12,116 bases of DNA, taken from the NCBI GenBank assembly GCA_938046705.1, contig CALIWP010000230.1, positions 1 through 12,116 on the forward strand, read 5' to 3'. This document shows positions 1 to 7,922 of this stretch, piece after piece; within the stretch, counting starts at the first letter, position 1; each line of letters starts with the position of its first letter. Source of the stretch: an uncultured Campylobacter sp. (lineage in GTDB: Bacteria; Campylobacterota; Campylobacteria; Campylobacterales; Campylobacteraceae). Below the pieces are notes generated by a model. It saw nothing but the letters and a program-made list of their open reading frames with translations. It was not told where the DNA came from and ran no database searches. A program made the translations under genes and the position numbers.

Positions 1-480
1 ATTTTTGATAAAAACTCTAAAATTTTAATCCTGGGCTCCTTTCCGTCCGTCATTTCTCGTAAATTTGGCTTTTACTACGCAAATCCGCAAAATCGCTTCT
101 GGCGAGTATTGGCCGGGATTTTAAACGCACCGCTACCTGAAAGTATAGACGAAAAGATAAAATTCCTGCTCGCTCACCGCATCGCTATCTACGACGCTGC
201 GATATCCTGCGAGATAAAGGGCTCGAGCGACGCCAAAATGACCGCTGTCGAGCCCGCAAATTTAGAGCCGATCTTTAGCGGAGCGCGCGTCGTGCAGGTA
301 TTTGCAAACGGCGGCAAGGCGCACGAAATCTGCGAAAAATATCTAAAAAATCAAATTTTAAACGCAACCGGCAAAGAGCCAATCAAACTACCCTCGACTA
401 GCCCGGCAAATGCAAATTTTAGCCTTGAAAGGCTCGTGCAAGAGTGGACGGCGGTAACTGAAGCATTAGAAGATAAATAA
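1..480 (+). CDS. DNA-deoxyinosine (hypoxanthine) glycosylase, 5'-truncated by the window edge
   Basis: This is a base-excision repair enzyme of the uracil-DNA glycosylase superfamily, hypoxanthine-DNA glycosylase branch. It would remove deaminated adenine (hypoxanthine) from DNA in the cytoplasm. The frame is open from base 1, so the true start lies upstream and the internal TTG at 109 is not the start. In the 159 visible residues, LILGSFPS (9-16) and FYYANPQNRFW (24-34) form the N-terminal active-site region. FANGGKAHE lies near 101-109 and LPSTSPANA near 130-138. All four are typical of this family, and the C-terminus ends at the usual distance after the last motif. The family call is confident; the substrate is taken from the family, not tested. 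The gene ends 100 bases before an AT-rich gene with its own likely promoter, so it is probably not in an operon with what follows. Confidence 0.88.
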   Translation: MFDKNSKILILGSFPSVISRKFGFYYANPQNRFWRVLAGILNAPLPESIDEKIKFLLAHRIAIYDAAISCEIKGSSDAKMTAVEPANLEPIFSGARVVQVFANGGKAHEICEKYLKNQILNATGKEPIKLPSTSPANANFSLERLVQEWTAVTEALEDK

Positions 481-539
481 AATTTAGTAATTTTATAGGT
501 TTAAATATGCAGCTTCAAAGAGGCGCATAATTAAAATAG

Positions 540-548
540 TGCTAGAAT
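540..548 (+). promoter_or_regulatory. Candidate extended -10 promoter for the 581 gene
   Basis: TGCTAGAAT (540-548) fits an extended -10 (TGn followed by a TATAAT-like hexamer), as used by campylobacterial sigma-70, where the -35 is weak. It lies 33 bases before the start codon, and the spacer ahead of it is AT-rich. Sequence match only; no transcript start is known. Confidence 0.4.
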
Positions 549-580
549 TTTAAACGTAATTATTAATAAAAAGGAAAAAT

Positions 581-1996
581 ATGTCGAAGTTAAGTGAATC
601 TTTAAGCGGTTTTAGGAAATTAAAAGAAGATATTAATGCATTAGATGTTAAATCTATGATAGAAAGCGAGGTGCAGAAATTTGCTAGGAATAAAGAGGCG
701 CTAATTTATATAGATAATTACATAAATTTATTGGATGAAAACCTACTCCCAAATGACTTTTTTGTAAGGTTTCAAAATTGTTTTGTTGGATGGAGCGGTG
801 ATGTAAGTTATTTGACTAATATCATAGATAATGCCTTAATAGTATTAGCCACATATTCAACCATATATATTCCAAAAAATCAGGCAAAACCAATCATTAT
901 GGAGATGGTTGCGGGATACAGTGATGCCATAAAGACATCACTAGACGATTTAAAATTGGATGAGATAAAAAACAAAACAGCAGATGTCGAAAATTCTATA
1001 CAAAAATTCAATATTGCTAACGATAAGTTTATCGAGGATAAAGATGAAATTTATGGATACTTTAATGAGATAGAAAATTTTAGAACCAATTTGGTAGTTA
1101 AACAAGAAAATAAAGATATATCAATACAGCAAGAAATAGAAAATGCAAGAAATAAGATAACCCAGGATCTGGAAGTAACTAAAGAAAAAATTATCGAAAA
1201 TTCGCAAAAATTAGAAGAAATAGGAAAATTTCATATAAAGATTTTCGGCGAACTAAATGATAATGTTCGCAGTGGAGGCTTGGAGCAAAAACTTGACAAT
1301 ATGTTTGAAAATTTACATAAATATGAAAATACCATGAAACAACGCTTTGATGAATACGATAAAATCATTAAAGATTTAAATGAAAAGGCTACAAATGCAA
1401 GTCTTTCCGCTTCTTATGATAGAGAGAAAAAATCAATAAGCGAAACGATTATATTTTGGAATTTTTCCTTTATCATATGTATTTTATTTATATTTTTAGT
1501 AGCGCTTTGGTCTTTTTATGATTTAAAAGAAATTTTAAACTTTGATGTAAAAACTGCAATTGCACAACTCGAACAATCAAAGGATGCAATAAGTACGCCT
1601 TATATTTCTACTCTACTAAGCAATAAGATTTATATTATCTTTTTCGGATTTTTTTCAAAAATAACTATGGCGCTACCTCTTATTTGGCTTGCTATTTTTT
1701 GTTCGAATAGGCGAAAAGAAGCCATGAAACTCTTGCAGGAATATACTCATAAAGTTGCAGTTACAAGCTCATATGAAAGCTATAAAGAGCAAATTAAAAA
1801 TTTAAATGAAGAAAATCAAGAGTTACTTACAAAATTAATGTCGTCAACGATTGATATAATTTCTAAAAATCCAAGTGATTTTTTAGATAAATCAAAAAGC
1901 TCCGATAAGTTAATTGATTATGATGATATTGTTGCTAAAATGAAGCAGTTGCCAGAATGGTTTACTGATTTTATAAAAGCGAAAAGCAAAAATTAA
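581..1996 (+). CDS. Uncharacterised AT-rich coiled-coil protein with two membrane segments
   Basis: I do not recognise a family. ATG at 581 follows an AAGGAAA ribosome-binding site. The 471-residue product has no signal peptide. About residues 110-275 are rich in K, E, D, N and I with heptad-like spacing, so a long coiled coil is likely. Two hydrophobic segments follow, about 291-313 and 350-375, separated by a short polar loop. The second is followed by a positive SNRRKE stretch. The last 95 residues are charged and include another helical segment (400-420). The expected topology puts both large termini in the cytoplasm with a hairpin through the inner membrane. Base composition is much more AT-rich than either neighbour, and codons lean to AAA, ATA and TTA, which suggests acquisition by transfer. 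No nuclease, ATPase or other catalytic motif is visible. It could be a scaffold, membrane sensor or phage/defence accessory protein, but nothing here decides. Confidence 0.75.
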   Translation: MSKLSESLSGFRKLKEDINALDVKSMIESEVQKFARNKEALIYIDNYINLLDENLLPNDFFVRFQNCFVGWSGDVSYLTNIIDNALIVLATYSTIYIPKNQAKPIIMEMVAGYSDAIKTSLDDLKLDEIKNKTADVENSIQKFNIANDKFIEDKDEIYGYFNEIENFRTNLVVKQENKDISIQQEIENARNKITQDLEVTKEKIIENSQKLEEIGKFHIKIFGELNDNVRSGGLEQKLDNMFENLHKYENTMKQRFDEYDKIIKDLNEKATNASLSASYDREKKSISETIIFWNFSFIICILFIFLVALWSFYDLKEILNFDVKTAIAQLEQSKDAISTPYISTLLSNKIYIIFFGFFSKITMALPLIWLAIFCSNRRKEAMKLLQEYTHKVAVTSSYESYKEQIKNLNEENQELLTKLMSSTIDIISKNPSDFLDKSKSSDKLIDYDDIVAKMKQLPEWFTDFIKAKSKN

Positions 1997-2048
1997 TTTA
2001 AAGTAATTTTAATTGGCGGTAGTGCAATAAATCATAAGGATTAAATTT

Positions 2049-2684
2049 ATGAAATTTATAGATATTAAAATTTTAAAATTTCTATTTTTACTTCCACTTT
2101 TAGCGATCGGCGCGCAGGCCTTGGAGCCAAAAATCGTAATGAAGCCCGAAGCGAGCCTAAAAAACGGGCTTTACTACGTAAACGGCAAGCTCTACGACGG
2201 CACGCTAAAGATGCTTCGATACAGCGTCGAGGACCTATATGACGTAAATGCGATGGGCATGGTCTATCCGAGGCTAAAACCCCTGCCGCCCACGCTCATA
2301 CGCGAGATAGACGTGCAGGGCGGCACGGCGGTGCGATATCGAGACTATTTTGACGGCAGAGACAAACCCTCAAACGAATACCCCCTAAAAAACGGCGTCC
2401 GCGAGGGCACGGCTAAGCACTACCACGCAGATAGCGGCGCTCTGATGGGCGAGAGCGAATACAAAAATGACGTTCGCGACGGGCACTACCGCCGCTACTA
2501 CTTTGACGATGGCGGCGCGTTAAAGCAGGAGGGCGTTTTTAAAGCGGACAAGCGAGAGGGCGTATTTACCGACTATTACGTTAGCGGCGATGTTAGTGCA
2601 CGCAGTCCCTATGTCGGCGGGCTACGAAACGGCGAGGACGTCGACTCCGGCACACCCTATCCGATAATCAAAATGAGGTTTTGA
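2049..2684 (+). CDS. Exported MORN-repeat (MORN_2, YwqK-like) protein
   Basis: ATG at 2049 follows AAGGA with eight bases between. Residues 1-25 form a signal peptide: a Lys-containing N-region, a hydrophobic core FLFLLPLLAIGA and an AQA-L cleavage site near residue 24, so the protein is periplasmic or surface-exposed. From about residue 110 onward there are three to four degenerate repeats of the G-x-x-x-G-x-x-x-x-Y-(Y/F)-x-x-G type (NGVREGTAKHYHADSG, NDVRDGHYRRYY, ADKREGVFTDYY, NGED). These are MORN_2 variant repeats, often annotated as YwqK-family antitoxin. That label is historical, and no partner toxin is visible here. The repeats probably form a beta-hairpin stack that binds proteins or lipids. 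The function is unknown. Composition returns to the GC-richer local norm after the first 50 bases. Confidence 0.75.
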   Translation: MKFIDIKILKFLFLLPLLAIGAQALEPKIVMKPEASLKNGLYYVNGKLYDGTLKMLRYSVEDLYDVNAMGMVYPRLKPLPPTLIREIDVQGGTAVRYRDYFDGRDKPSNEYPLKNGVREGTAKHYHADSGALMGESEYKNDVRDGHYRRYYFDDGGALKQEGVFKADKREGVFTDYYVSGDVSARSPYVGGLRNGEDVDSGTPYPIIKMRF

Positions 2685-2923
2685 GCTGGTCTAATTTTAC
2701 AAGCTCAAAAAGCAAAATTTACGGCTAAATTTGGATTGTAGGCACGCTAAATTTAGACGCGAGCGCGCTAAATTTGGGCTGTCCTTCGAGCCTGGCGCCC
2801 TTTAAATTTAGCTTCCGCAATTCGCGGTATTTCGCCTTTTGCTAGTCTGTTAAATTTTGCATGATTTTATCTTAGATTAAATTTCAAATACTAAAATTTA
2901 GCCCAAAATTTTAAGGAGCGAAA

Positions 2924-3613
2924 ATGAAAAAGATCGGCCTGATCGGTGGGATGAGCTACGAGTCCACGATGAGCTACTACGAGCAGATAAACCGCAAAGT
3001 AAACGAGCGGCTGGGCGCGCTAAATAGCGCTGAGATCCTGCTTAGCAGTCTAAATTTCGAGGAGATCGAGGCCTGCCAGCGTGAAAACAGATGGGATGCG
3101 GCGGGCGAAATTTTGGCGCGACACGCGAGGATATTGCAGGGCGGCGGGTGTGATTTTATCTTCATCTGCACAAACACGATGCATAAGTGCTTTGACGCCG
3201 TGCAAAGCGCTGTGAGCGTGCCTGTGGTGCATATAGCGCAGGCTACGCTGAAACGACTCCTTGCAAGCGGTGTGCAGCGCGTAGGCCTACTTGGCACTAT
3301 TTACACGATGAAGGAGAGCTTTTATAAAGAGATGCTGCAAAAGGGCGGCGTGAACGTGCTAATCCCGAGCGTGGAGGATATGCGCATGATAAATGACGTC
3401 ATCTTCAAAGAGCTTTGCCTGGGTAAAATTTCGCCCGACTCAAAGCGGGATTTTTTGCACGTGATAGACAAAATGGCGGATGCGGGCGCGCAAGGCGCGA
3501 TACTGGGCTGCACCGAGATCGGTATGCTGGTATCGCAGGCGGATACGGACGTGCGGCTTTTCGATACGACGCAGATACACATCGACGAGGCGGTAGAGCT
3601 GACGCTGTCGTAG
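2924..3613 (+). CDS. Aspartate/glutamate racemase-family protein (RacX/YgeA type)
   Basis: This is a PLP-independent amino acid racemase that interconverts L- and D-forms by a two-base mechanism using paired cysteines. The 229-residue length is normal. The N-terminus GLIGGMSYEST (5-15) is the family's substrate-binding glycine loop. ICTNTMHK (81-88) supplies the first catalytic cysteine, Cys82, and LGCTEI (194-199) supplies the second, Cys196. Both are present, so the enzyme should be active. NTMHK resembles the YgeA/broad-specificity branch more than classical MurI glutamate racemase, so a role in aspartate or other non-canonical D-amino acid metabolism is more likely than essential D-Glu supply. 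The exact substrate cannot be read from sequence. AAGGAG at 2912-2917 precedes ATG 2924. The gene appears monocistronic, with 239 bases before it and 549 after it. Confidence 0.85.
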   Translation: MKKIGLIGGMSYESTMSYYEQINRKVNERLGALNSAEILLSSLNFEEIEACQRENRWDAAGEILARHARILQGGGCDFIFICTNTMHKCFDAVQSAVSVPVVHIAQATLKRLLASGVQRVGLLGTIYTMKESFYKEMLQKGGVNVLIPSVEDMRMINDVIFKELCLGKISPDSKRDFLHVIDKMADAGAQGAILGCTEIGMLVSQADTDVRLFDTTQIHIDEAVELTLS

Positions 3614-4162
3614 GCGTTTAGATTTTACGGCACGCTTAGACGCTTAATGGCTGCAGTATGGTTAAAATAAGGACAAAAAAGCTTGTTTAACAAATTTCGG
3701 CTTTGAAATACAGGCGGACAAACATAGTAGCGACTAAGTTGGCGAGGTAGTCTATAAATTTATGCGCGCAATGAGATTGGTACGCATAAATTTATATTGC
3801 CCAATGTAGCGTAAAGAGCATAAAAATTTAACCCAAATTTAGCCAAAATGTCGCCTGTAGGCTTTAATGCTCGGCGTTCGCTACGTATTTGTCGCGTGTT
3901 ACTTTATCGCTAGCCGCGCAAATTTATCAAATTCTGGTGCGCTTTATGCTGTTTGCAGCGTTAAATCTAACTCAAATTTCAGCAAAATTTACGTCAAAAT
4001 TCTCGCACATTAGTTTAAATGCTTAATTAAATTTAAAGTTACATAAAATAAGAGTAGTCTAAAAAAATTAAAAAATAATTTTTATTTTAGCTTAATATAT
4101 CAATATTTGTAGTAAAATTTGCTCTAGATTTAATACACAAAAACACTAAAAAGGAGCAAAAT
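3614..4162 (+). other. 549-base intergenic region without a recognisable gene
   Basis: I find no ORF with a credible start and ribosome-binding site on either strand, and no clear gene remnant. The stretch is AT-rich with many AAATTT words. It holds a perfect 14-bp inverted repeat (listed separately) and, at 4072-4088, a weak A/T-only hairpin (AAAATAA, 3-base loop, TTATTTT). The last 100 bases probably contain the dcuC promoter: TAGTAAAAT-like and TTTAATAC words are present, but none is decisive. Confidence 0.5.
3753..3796. repeat. Perfect 14-bp inverted repeat, 16-base loop
   Basis: TATAAATTTATGCG (3753-3766) is exactly complementary to CGCATAAATTTATA (3783-3796). The loop is 16 bases. There is no T-run directly after either arm, so it does not look like an intrinsic terminator. 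It could be a stem-loop in an untranslated RNA or a protein-binding dyad. Confidence 0.6.
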
Positions 4163-5557
4163 ATGGCTGTTGCAGGTATTATTATCGGCACGGTGGTGCT
4201 GTTTATCGTGGGCTGGGCGATAGTGCGGGGCAAGTACGCGCCGCTCGTGCTTTTTCTTTCGGGCGTTTTTATGTTGATCTGCTCAGTCGCGCTGGGCACG
4301 GGGAATTTTATGCCCAAACAGGCCGTAGCGACGGGCAACGCCTACCTAAACATCATCGAATTTATCCGATATATGTTCTCAAACAGATTTGCAAATTTGG
4401 GCCTTATCATCATGTTTATGGTGGGCTTTGCGAGCTATATGACGCATATCGGGGCGAACCACGCTTTCGTCTCTATCGCTACGAAGCGCTTTGCTAGGAT
4501 CAAAAACCCATACGTCATGGTATTCGTCGCGTTTGCGGTGACTAAGCTCATCAGCATGGTTATCACTAGCGCGGTGGGGCTTGGCGTGCTATGCCTCGCG
4601 CTTTTAGGACCCGTACTCATCTCGCTTGGGCTAAACAAGCTCACCGTGGGCTCGATCTGCGCGATGTCGGGAGCCGCCTCGATGGTGCTCATCGGCGCAT
4701 CGACCGCCGCCGCGGCAAAGGCTACGCAGCTTAGCATTTTAGATTACGTTTTCATTTATAAAATTCCGGCCGCGCTTCCGACCTCGATCGTGATGGGTAT
4801 CGCGCTCGTTTTTTGGAACAGATATCTGGATAAAAAAGAGGGCTGGGTGTGTAGCGAGCACGTGGGCGAAGTGATGGAGTTTGACGGTGCAGTGCAAAAT
4901 CCGCATACCGCCGCGCCTAAAATTTACGCGATACTGCCGTTTTTACCGATGATTTTGGTGGTCGTATTTTCGCAGTACTGTATCGCCTCTATCAAGCTTG
5001 ACATCTCGGCGATCATCATCCTCTCAGTCGTCATCGCGATGCTTTTTGAAGCGGTCAGGCATAGGTTCAAATTTGACCCGATCGCCGAAGGAGTCAAGGT
5101 ATTTTTCCAAGCGATGGGCAAGAGCCTAAGCGGCGTCGTTATCCTTATCATCGCGGCCGGTATATTTGCCGAAGGCTTTAAGGCTCTAGGCATGCTAGAT
5201 AGTATCGTAAAACTCGCAAATTCGCTAGGATTTGGCGGCTTTGGCATGTCGGTGCTTTTTGTCGTCATCACGACGCTTGTTACGATCATCTCGGGCTCAA
5301 ACGGCGCGAGCTTTTATCCGCTCATCGAGATGGTGCCGCATATCGCGGCTAAGCTAAACGTGAGCTCGGTTATGCTCGTGCTACCGATGCACCAGGCCTC
5401 CACTATCGCTCGCCCTCTCTCGCCCGTAGCTGGCGTGGTCGTCGCGATAGCGGGCATGCTAAAGTGCAGTCCGCTCGACATCGTCAAGCGCTGCAGCGTG
5501 CCTGCGGTCTTGGGCCTAGTTAGCCACCATATTTTCGTATTTTTACTCTCTTTGTGA
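4163..5557 (+). CDS. dcuC: DcuC-family C4-dicarboxylate carrier
   Basis: This inner-membrane transporter belongs to the DcuC branch of anaerobic C4-dicarboxylate carriers, which move succinate out, often in exchange for fumarate, during fumarate respiration or fermentation. The 464-residue protein is hydrophobic throughout, with about 12 predicted membrane segments. Examples are 4-20, 28-44, 82-98, 118-135, 138-155, 205-217, 255-272, 278-292 and several between 320 and the C-terminus. Glycine/alanine/serine-rich stretches such as GAASMVLIGASTAAAAKA (170-187) and the late ISGSNGASFYPL (near 373-384) followed by MHQASTIARPLSPVAG are typical of the family and probably form the substrate path. 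AAGGAG (4151-4156) precedes ATG 4163. The next gene starts eight bases after the stop, so the two are probably cotranscribed. An uncharacterised Dcu-like carrier for another organic anion is the alternative. Confidence 0.85.
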   Translation: MAVAGIIIGTVVLFIVGWAIVRGKYAPLVLFLSGVFMLICSVALGTGNFMPKQAVATGNAYLNIIEFIRYMFSNRFANLGLIIMFMVGFASYMTHIGANHAFVSIATKRFARIKNPYVMVFVAFAVTKLISMVITSAVGLGVLCLALLGPVLISLGLNKLTVGSICAMSGAASMVLIGASTAAAAKATQLSILDYVFIYKIPAALPTSIVMGIALVFWNRYLDKKEGWVCSEHVGEVMEFDGAVQNPHTAAPKIYAILPFLPMILVVVFSQYCIASIKLDISAIIILSVVIAMLFEAVRHRFKFDPIAEGVKVFFQAMGKSLSGVVILIIAAGIFAEGFKALGMLDSIVKLANSLGFGGFGMSVLFVVITTLVTIISGSNGASFYPLIEMVPHIAAKLNVSSVMLVLPMHQASTIARPLSPVAGVVVAIAGMLKCSPLDIVKRCSVPAVLGLVSHHIFVFLLSL

Positions 5558-5565
5558 GGCGCGAA

Positions 5566-7353
5566 ATGCAGCTTCCTAGATGGACGTTTGAGGATGCGTA
5601 CGGCGACTTTGACGATGCGAGATTTACGGACGCGCTATCAAATTTAGACGAAATTTTAGGCGAGATAGAGAGGCTACTTGGTGCGGACGGCGGGCTAAAT
5701 TTGCTGATAAACGCATACGAGCGCGGCTTTGAGGAGGCAAACTCCTTGCTCGCTTTTTGCCGCTGCAAATCAAGCGACGATACCAAAGACGAGCGAGCAG
5801 GTGCGGCCGAGGCGAAAATCAGAGAGAAGCTTTTGCGTCTTGAACGAACGAAAGAGATTATTTTTGAAAAGATAGACGAGCTAGACCCTTCTGATAGCGC
5901 GCGTCAAACGCAGGAGTTTGCGCGGATAAAATTTCTCTACGACGAGCGCAAAAGTAGCTGGCGGGCAAAATTTGACGCAAAAGAGCGTAAAATTTACGAG
6001 GATACGGCGGCTAGCAGTTTTACTCCGCTTTACGGCGTATTTAGGCATCTAAATAACCTCATCGCGGTGCAGGCTACTGATAAAAACGGCGTAAAAAGCA
6101 TCTATAATCTCTCAAAATGCGCGGGCGTTTTAAAGGGCTCGCCCGATGCCGCGCTGCGAAAGAGCGTATTTGAGGGGCTAGCGGAGCATTACGCTAGGCA
6201 CGCCAGCCTGTACGCCGACGTTTTAAATTTGCTTCAGGGCTTTAGGCTGGGCGAATTCAGGGCGGCGGGAACGGATATCCTCACGCCTAGTCTGCAGCAA
6301 AATAAAATCAGCGAGCAGGCCGTAACGGCGATGTTTGCGGCGCTAGATCAAAGAATGGATAAAATAAGAGAGTGCGTGAGCCTGCGCGCGAAGTACTTTC
6401 CGCAGGGTAAAATTTACGCCCGCGATCTACTCGCGCCATCTCCGTTTGCTAGCGCTGATGATATCCCCTATGAGCGGGCGATAGAGACGATTTGCGAGGC
6501 TCTGGGCGAGGTTAGCGAGGAGATATCTGAGTTTATCAAAATGATGCTGCAGAAGTGCTGGATCGAGGCGCAGGTGCGCGAAAACAAAGCAGGCGGCGCG
6601 TTTTATACGAGGTTTGATAAATTTGGGCAGCCGCGCGTTTTTTCTAGCTACATGGGCACGCAGGCGCATATGATCCAGCAGGCGCACGAGCTCGGACACG
6701 CGTGGCACTACTGGATCATGCGCGATCTGCCCGCGCTGCACACGCAGTTTCCTATGACGCTAGCCGAGGCTGCGAGCACCTTTAACGAAGCCGTGCTGCG
6801 AAACTATCTGCGAAAAAACAGCGCGGATAAAAATTTGCTCTTTGATATCTTGTGGCAGGAGCTAAAATCTGCGGCAAATTTCATGTTGCACATCGGCGTG
6901 CGGTTTGATTTTGAGATCGCTTTTTTAAAGGCTAGACAAAAGGGCGCGGTCGGCACGGCGCAGATAGAAGAGCTCATGCAAAAGGTGTGGCGAGGCCGTT
7001 ACGGCGATACGACGCAGGATGCGGAGGGCTTTTTGCCGTACTTTAAGCTGCATTTTTACAAAACCGATCAATACATCTACAACTATCCCTACACCGTCGG
7101 CTACCTGCTCTCGCAGTTTTTGCTGGGCGAGTTTAGGCGCGCGGGCGATAAATTCATCGGCGCATACAAGGCATTTTTGCGCGAGTGCGGCGTGATGAGC
7201 GTCGAGGATTTGTTGCAAAAGCACTTCGGCAAAGACGCGCGAACGCAGGAGTTTTGGCTCGAATGCGTCGATAATGCGCTCGTTTATGCAGATGAGTTTA
7301 AGCGGCTCGAGAAGCAGATGGAATTTGATAAGGCGGCAAATTTGGGCGGGTAA
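5566..7353 (+). CDS. M3-family zinc oligoendopeptidase (PepF-like)
   Basis: This is a cytoplasmic zinc metallopeptidase that cuts short peptides into smaller ones, feeding amino acid catabolism. The zinc site is HELGH at residues 374-378 (H374 and H378 ligands, E375 catalytic). The downstream ligand is most likely E401 in TLAEAASTFNE, which matches the M3 family E-x-x-S-x-x-x-E pattern. The N-terminal half is a long helical region, normal for the pepF/M3 subgroup, and 595 residues is a typical length. I chose ATG at 5566 rather than GTG at 5554. GAGG (5556-5559) lies six bases before this ATG, whereas the GTG overlaps the dcuC stop codon and has no good ribosome site. GAGG itself overlaps the end of dcuC, so translation is probably coupled. 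The link with a dicarboxylate carrier suggests use of peptides as carbon source; that is inference. Confidence 0.9.
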   Translation: MQLPRWTFEDAYGDFDDARFTDALSNLDEILGEIERLLGADGGLNLLINAYERGFEEANSLLAFCRCKSSDDTKDERAGAAEAKIREKLLRLERTKEIIFEKIDELDPSDSARQTQEFARIKFLYDERKSSWRAKFDAKERKIYEDTAASSFTPLYGVFRHLNNLIAVQATDKNGVKSIYNLSKCAGVLKGSPDAALRKSVFEGLAEHYARHASLYADVLNLLQGFRLGEFRAAGTDILTPSLQQNKISEQAVTAMFAALDQRMDKIRECVSLRAKYFPQGKIYARDLLAPSPFASADDIPYERAIETICEALGEVSEEISEFIKMMLQKCWIEAQVRENKAGGAFYTRFDKFGQPRVFSSYMGTQAHMIQQAHELGHAWHYWIMRDLPALHTQFPMTLAEAASTFNEAVLRNYLRKNSADKNLLFDILWQELKSAANFMLHIGVRFDFEIAFLKARQKGAVGTAQIEELMQKVWRGRYGDTTQDAEGFLPYFKLHFYKTDQYIYNYPYTVGYLLSQFLLGEFRRAGDKFIGAYKAFLRECGVMSVEDLLQKHFGKDARTQEFWLECVDNALVYADEFKRLEKQMEFDKAANLGG

Positions 7354-7381
7354 ATTTGAACTCAAATTTGATTTATTTTTT
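7352..7381 (+). terminator. Weak candidate terminator after the M3 peptidase
   Basis: AAATTTG (7352-7358) and CAAATTT (7363-7369) form a 7-bp stem around a 4-base loop. It is followed by GATTTATTTTTT. The stem has only one G-C pair, so it would be weak. Such AT-rich dyads are also common by chance in this genome. Confidence 0.3.
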
Positions 7382-7518
7382 GCCAAATTTAAGACCAAAA
7401 ACGTTGAGCTTTTTGCTCTTACCGCTTAAATACTGTTTTTAACCATAAAATGTAATAGGGTAGTCAAATTTAAAACTACCTCGCAAAATTTGGTATGCGT
7501 TACAAATTTACACTTAAC

Positions 7519-7533
7519 TGATAACAACTATCA
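7519..7533. promoter_or_regulatory. Fur-box-like operator upstream of the DUF2325-fldA cluster
   Basis: TGATAACAACTATCA matches 12 of the 14 defined positions of the 7-1-7 Fur consensus (TGATAATnATTATCA) and carries intact TGATA/TATCA half-sites. It lies about 30 bases upstream of the -10 at 7564, near -50 relative to the likely start. That position fits activation or upstream modulation better than simple occlusion. Campylobacter Fur sites vary, so binding is inferred. Confidence 0.45.
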
Positions 7534-7563
7534 TAACTAAGCTGTTTTTTAGCTAATCTATTT

Positions 7564-7569
7564 TATAAT
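7564..7569 (+). promoter_or_regulatory. -10 element TATAAT for the DUF2325-fldA cluster
   Basis: A perfect TATAAT sits 30 bases before ATG 7599. T-tracts lie upstream at roughly helical spacing (7545-7550 and 7558-7564), as in campylobacterial sigma-70 promoters, which lack a fixed -35. It is the best promoter match in the window. Confidence 0.6.
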
Positions 7570-7598
7570 AATCACAATCAAATAAACAGGAGCACAAA

Positions 7599-7919
7599 AT
7601 GTCAGTTTTAGTTATCGGAGCCGACGAGATAACGCCTATAAAAGCAGTCCTCAAAGACCTCGGCGCAGAAGCGATCGAGCACTGGGACGCACGCAACGAA
7701 AACCGCGTAAATCGCAAACCGATCCCGCAAGATACCAAGTGTGTCGTGATGTTAACCAGTTTTTTAAACCACAACACGATGAAAACGATAAAAAACCAAG
7801 CCAAAAAGCGCAATATCCCGATCGTCTGCGCCAAAAGAAGCGTCAGCTGCGTGTTTAGCGAGTATTGCAAAGTCTTTGGGCTAGATAAGGAATTTGGATG
7901 CTGCAAGGTAAAAGACTAA
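7599..7919 (+). CDS. DUF2325 domain protein
   Basis: The 106-residue protein consists of a single DUF2325 domain, a small alpha/beta fold of unknown function. The N-terminus MSVLVIGADE begins with a beta-strand and glycine turn. A second strand, CVVMLTSFLNHNT (48-60), is followed by a basic helix, MKTIKNQAKKRNI. IVCAKRSVSCVFSEYC (75-90) carries the family's Lys/Arg-Ser region. Six cysteines (48, 77, 84, 90, 101, 102) include a CC pair near the C-terminus, so redox sensing or metal binding is possible but unproven. AGGAG (7588-7592) precedes ATG 7599. It is the first gene of a tight three-gene cluster ending in flavodoxin. From memory, C. jejuni keeps related genes (Cj1384c, Cj1383c) beside fldA (Cj1382c), which supports a functional link. 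Confidence 0.8.
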   Translation: MSVLVIGADEITPIKAVLKDLGAEAIEHWDARNENRVNRKPIPQDTKCVVMLTSFLNHNTMKTIKNQAKKRNIPIVCAKRSVSCVFSEYCKVFGLDKEFGCCKVKD

Positions 7920-7922
7920 TAG

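Noticed and set aside
109..480. Glycosylase starting at TTG 109
   Set aside because: The frame is open and carries family motifs from base 1, so the start lies upstream of the window.
2049..2684. YwqK antitoxin of a toxin-antitoxin pair
   Set aside because: Only MORN_2 repeats with a signal peptide are seen; the upstream gene shows no toxin motif and differs in composition, so no pair can be claimed.
2685..2923. Repeated GCTAAATTT words as a direct-repeat array
   Set aside because: Three copies with irregular spacing and no conserved unit; AAATTT is common in all spacers of this genome.
2977..3582. Minus-strand ORFs within the racemase gene
   Set aside because: They mirror the coding strand, are low-complexity and Ser/Arg-rich, and have no ribosome site or family motif.
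4087..5289. Minus-strand ORFs within dcuC
   Set aside because: Antisense shadows of a hydrophobic membrane protein; no independent coding evidence.
5554..5565. GTG 5554 as start of the M3 peptidase
   Set aside because: It overlaps the dcuC stop and lacks a ribosome site; GAGG is correctly spaced for ATG 5566.
6427..7398. Minus-strand ORFs opposite the M3 peptidase
   Set aside because: They lie opposite the conserved zinc-site region; their Leu/Arg-rich composition is the usual antisense artefact.
7406..7420. GAGC/GCTC hairpin as terminator
   Set aside because: Only four base pairs and a two-base U-tract.
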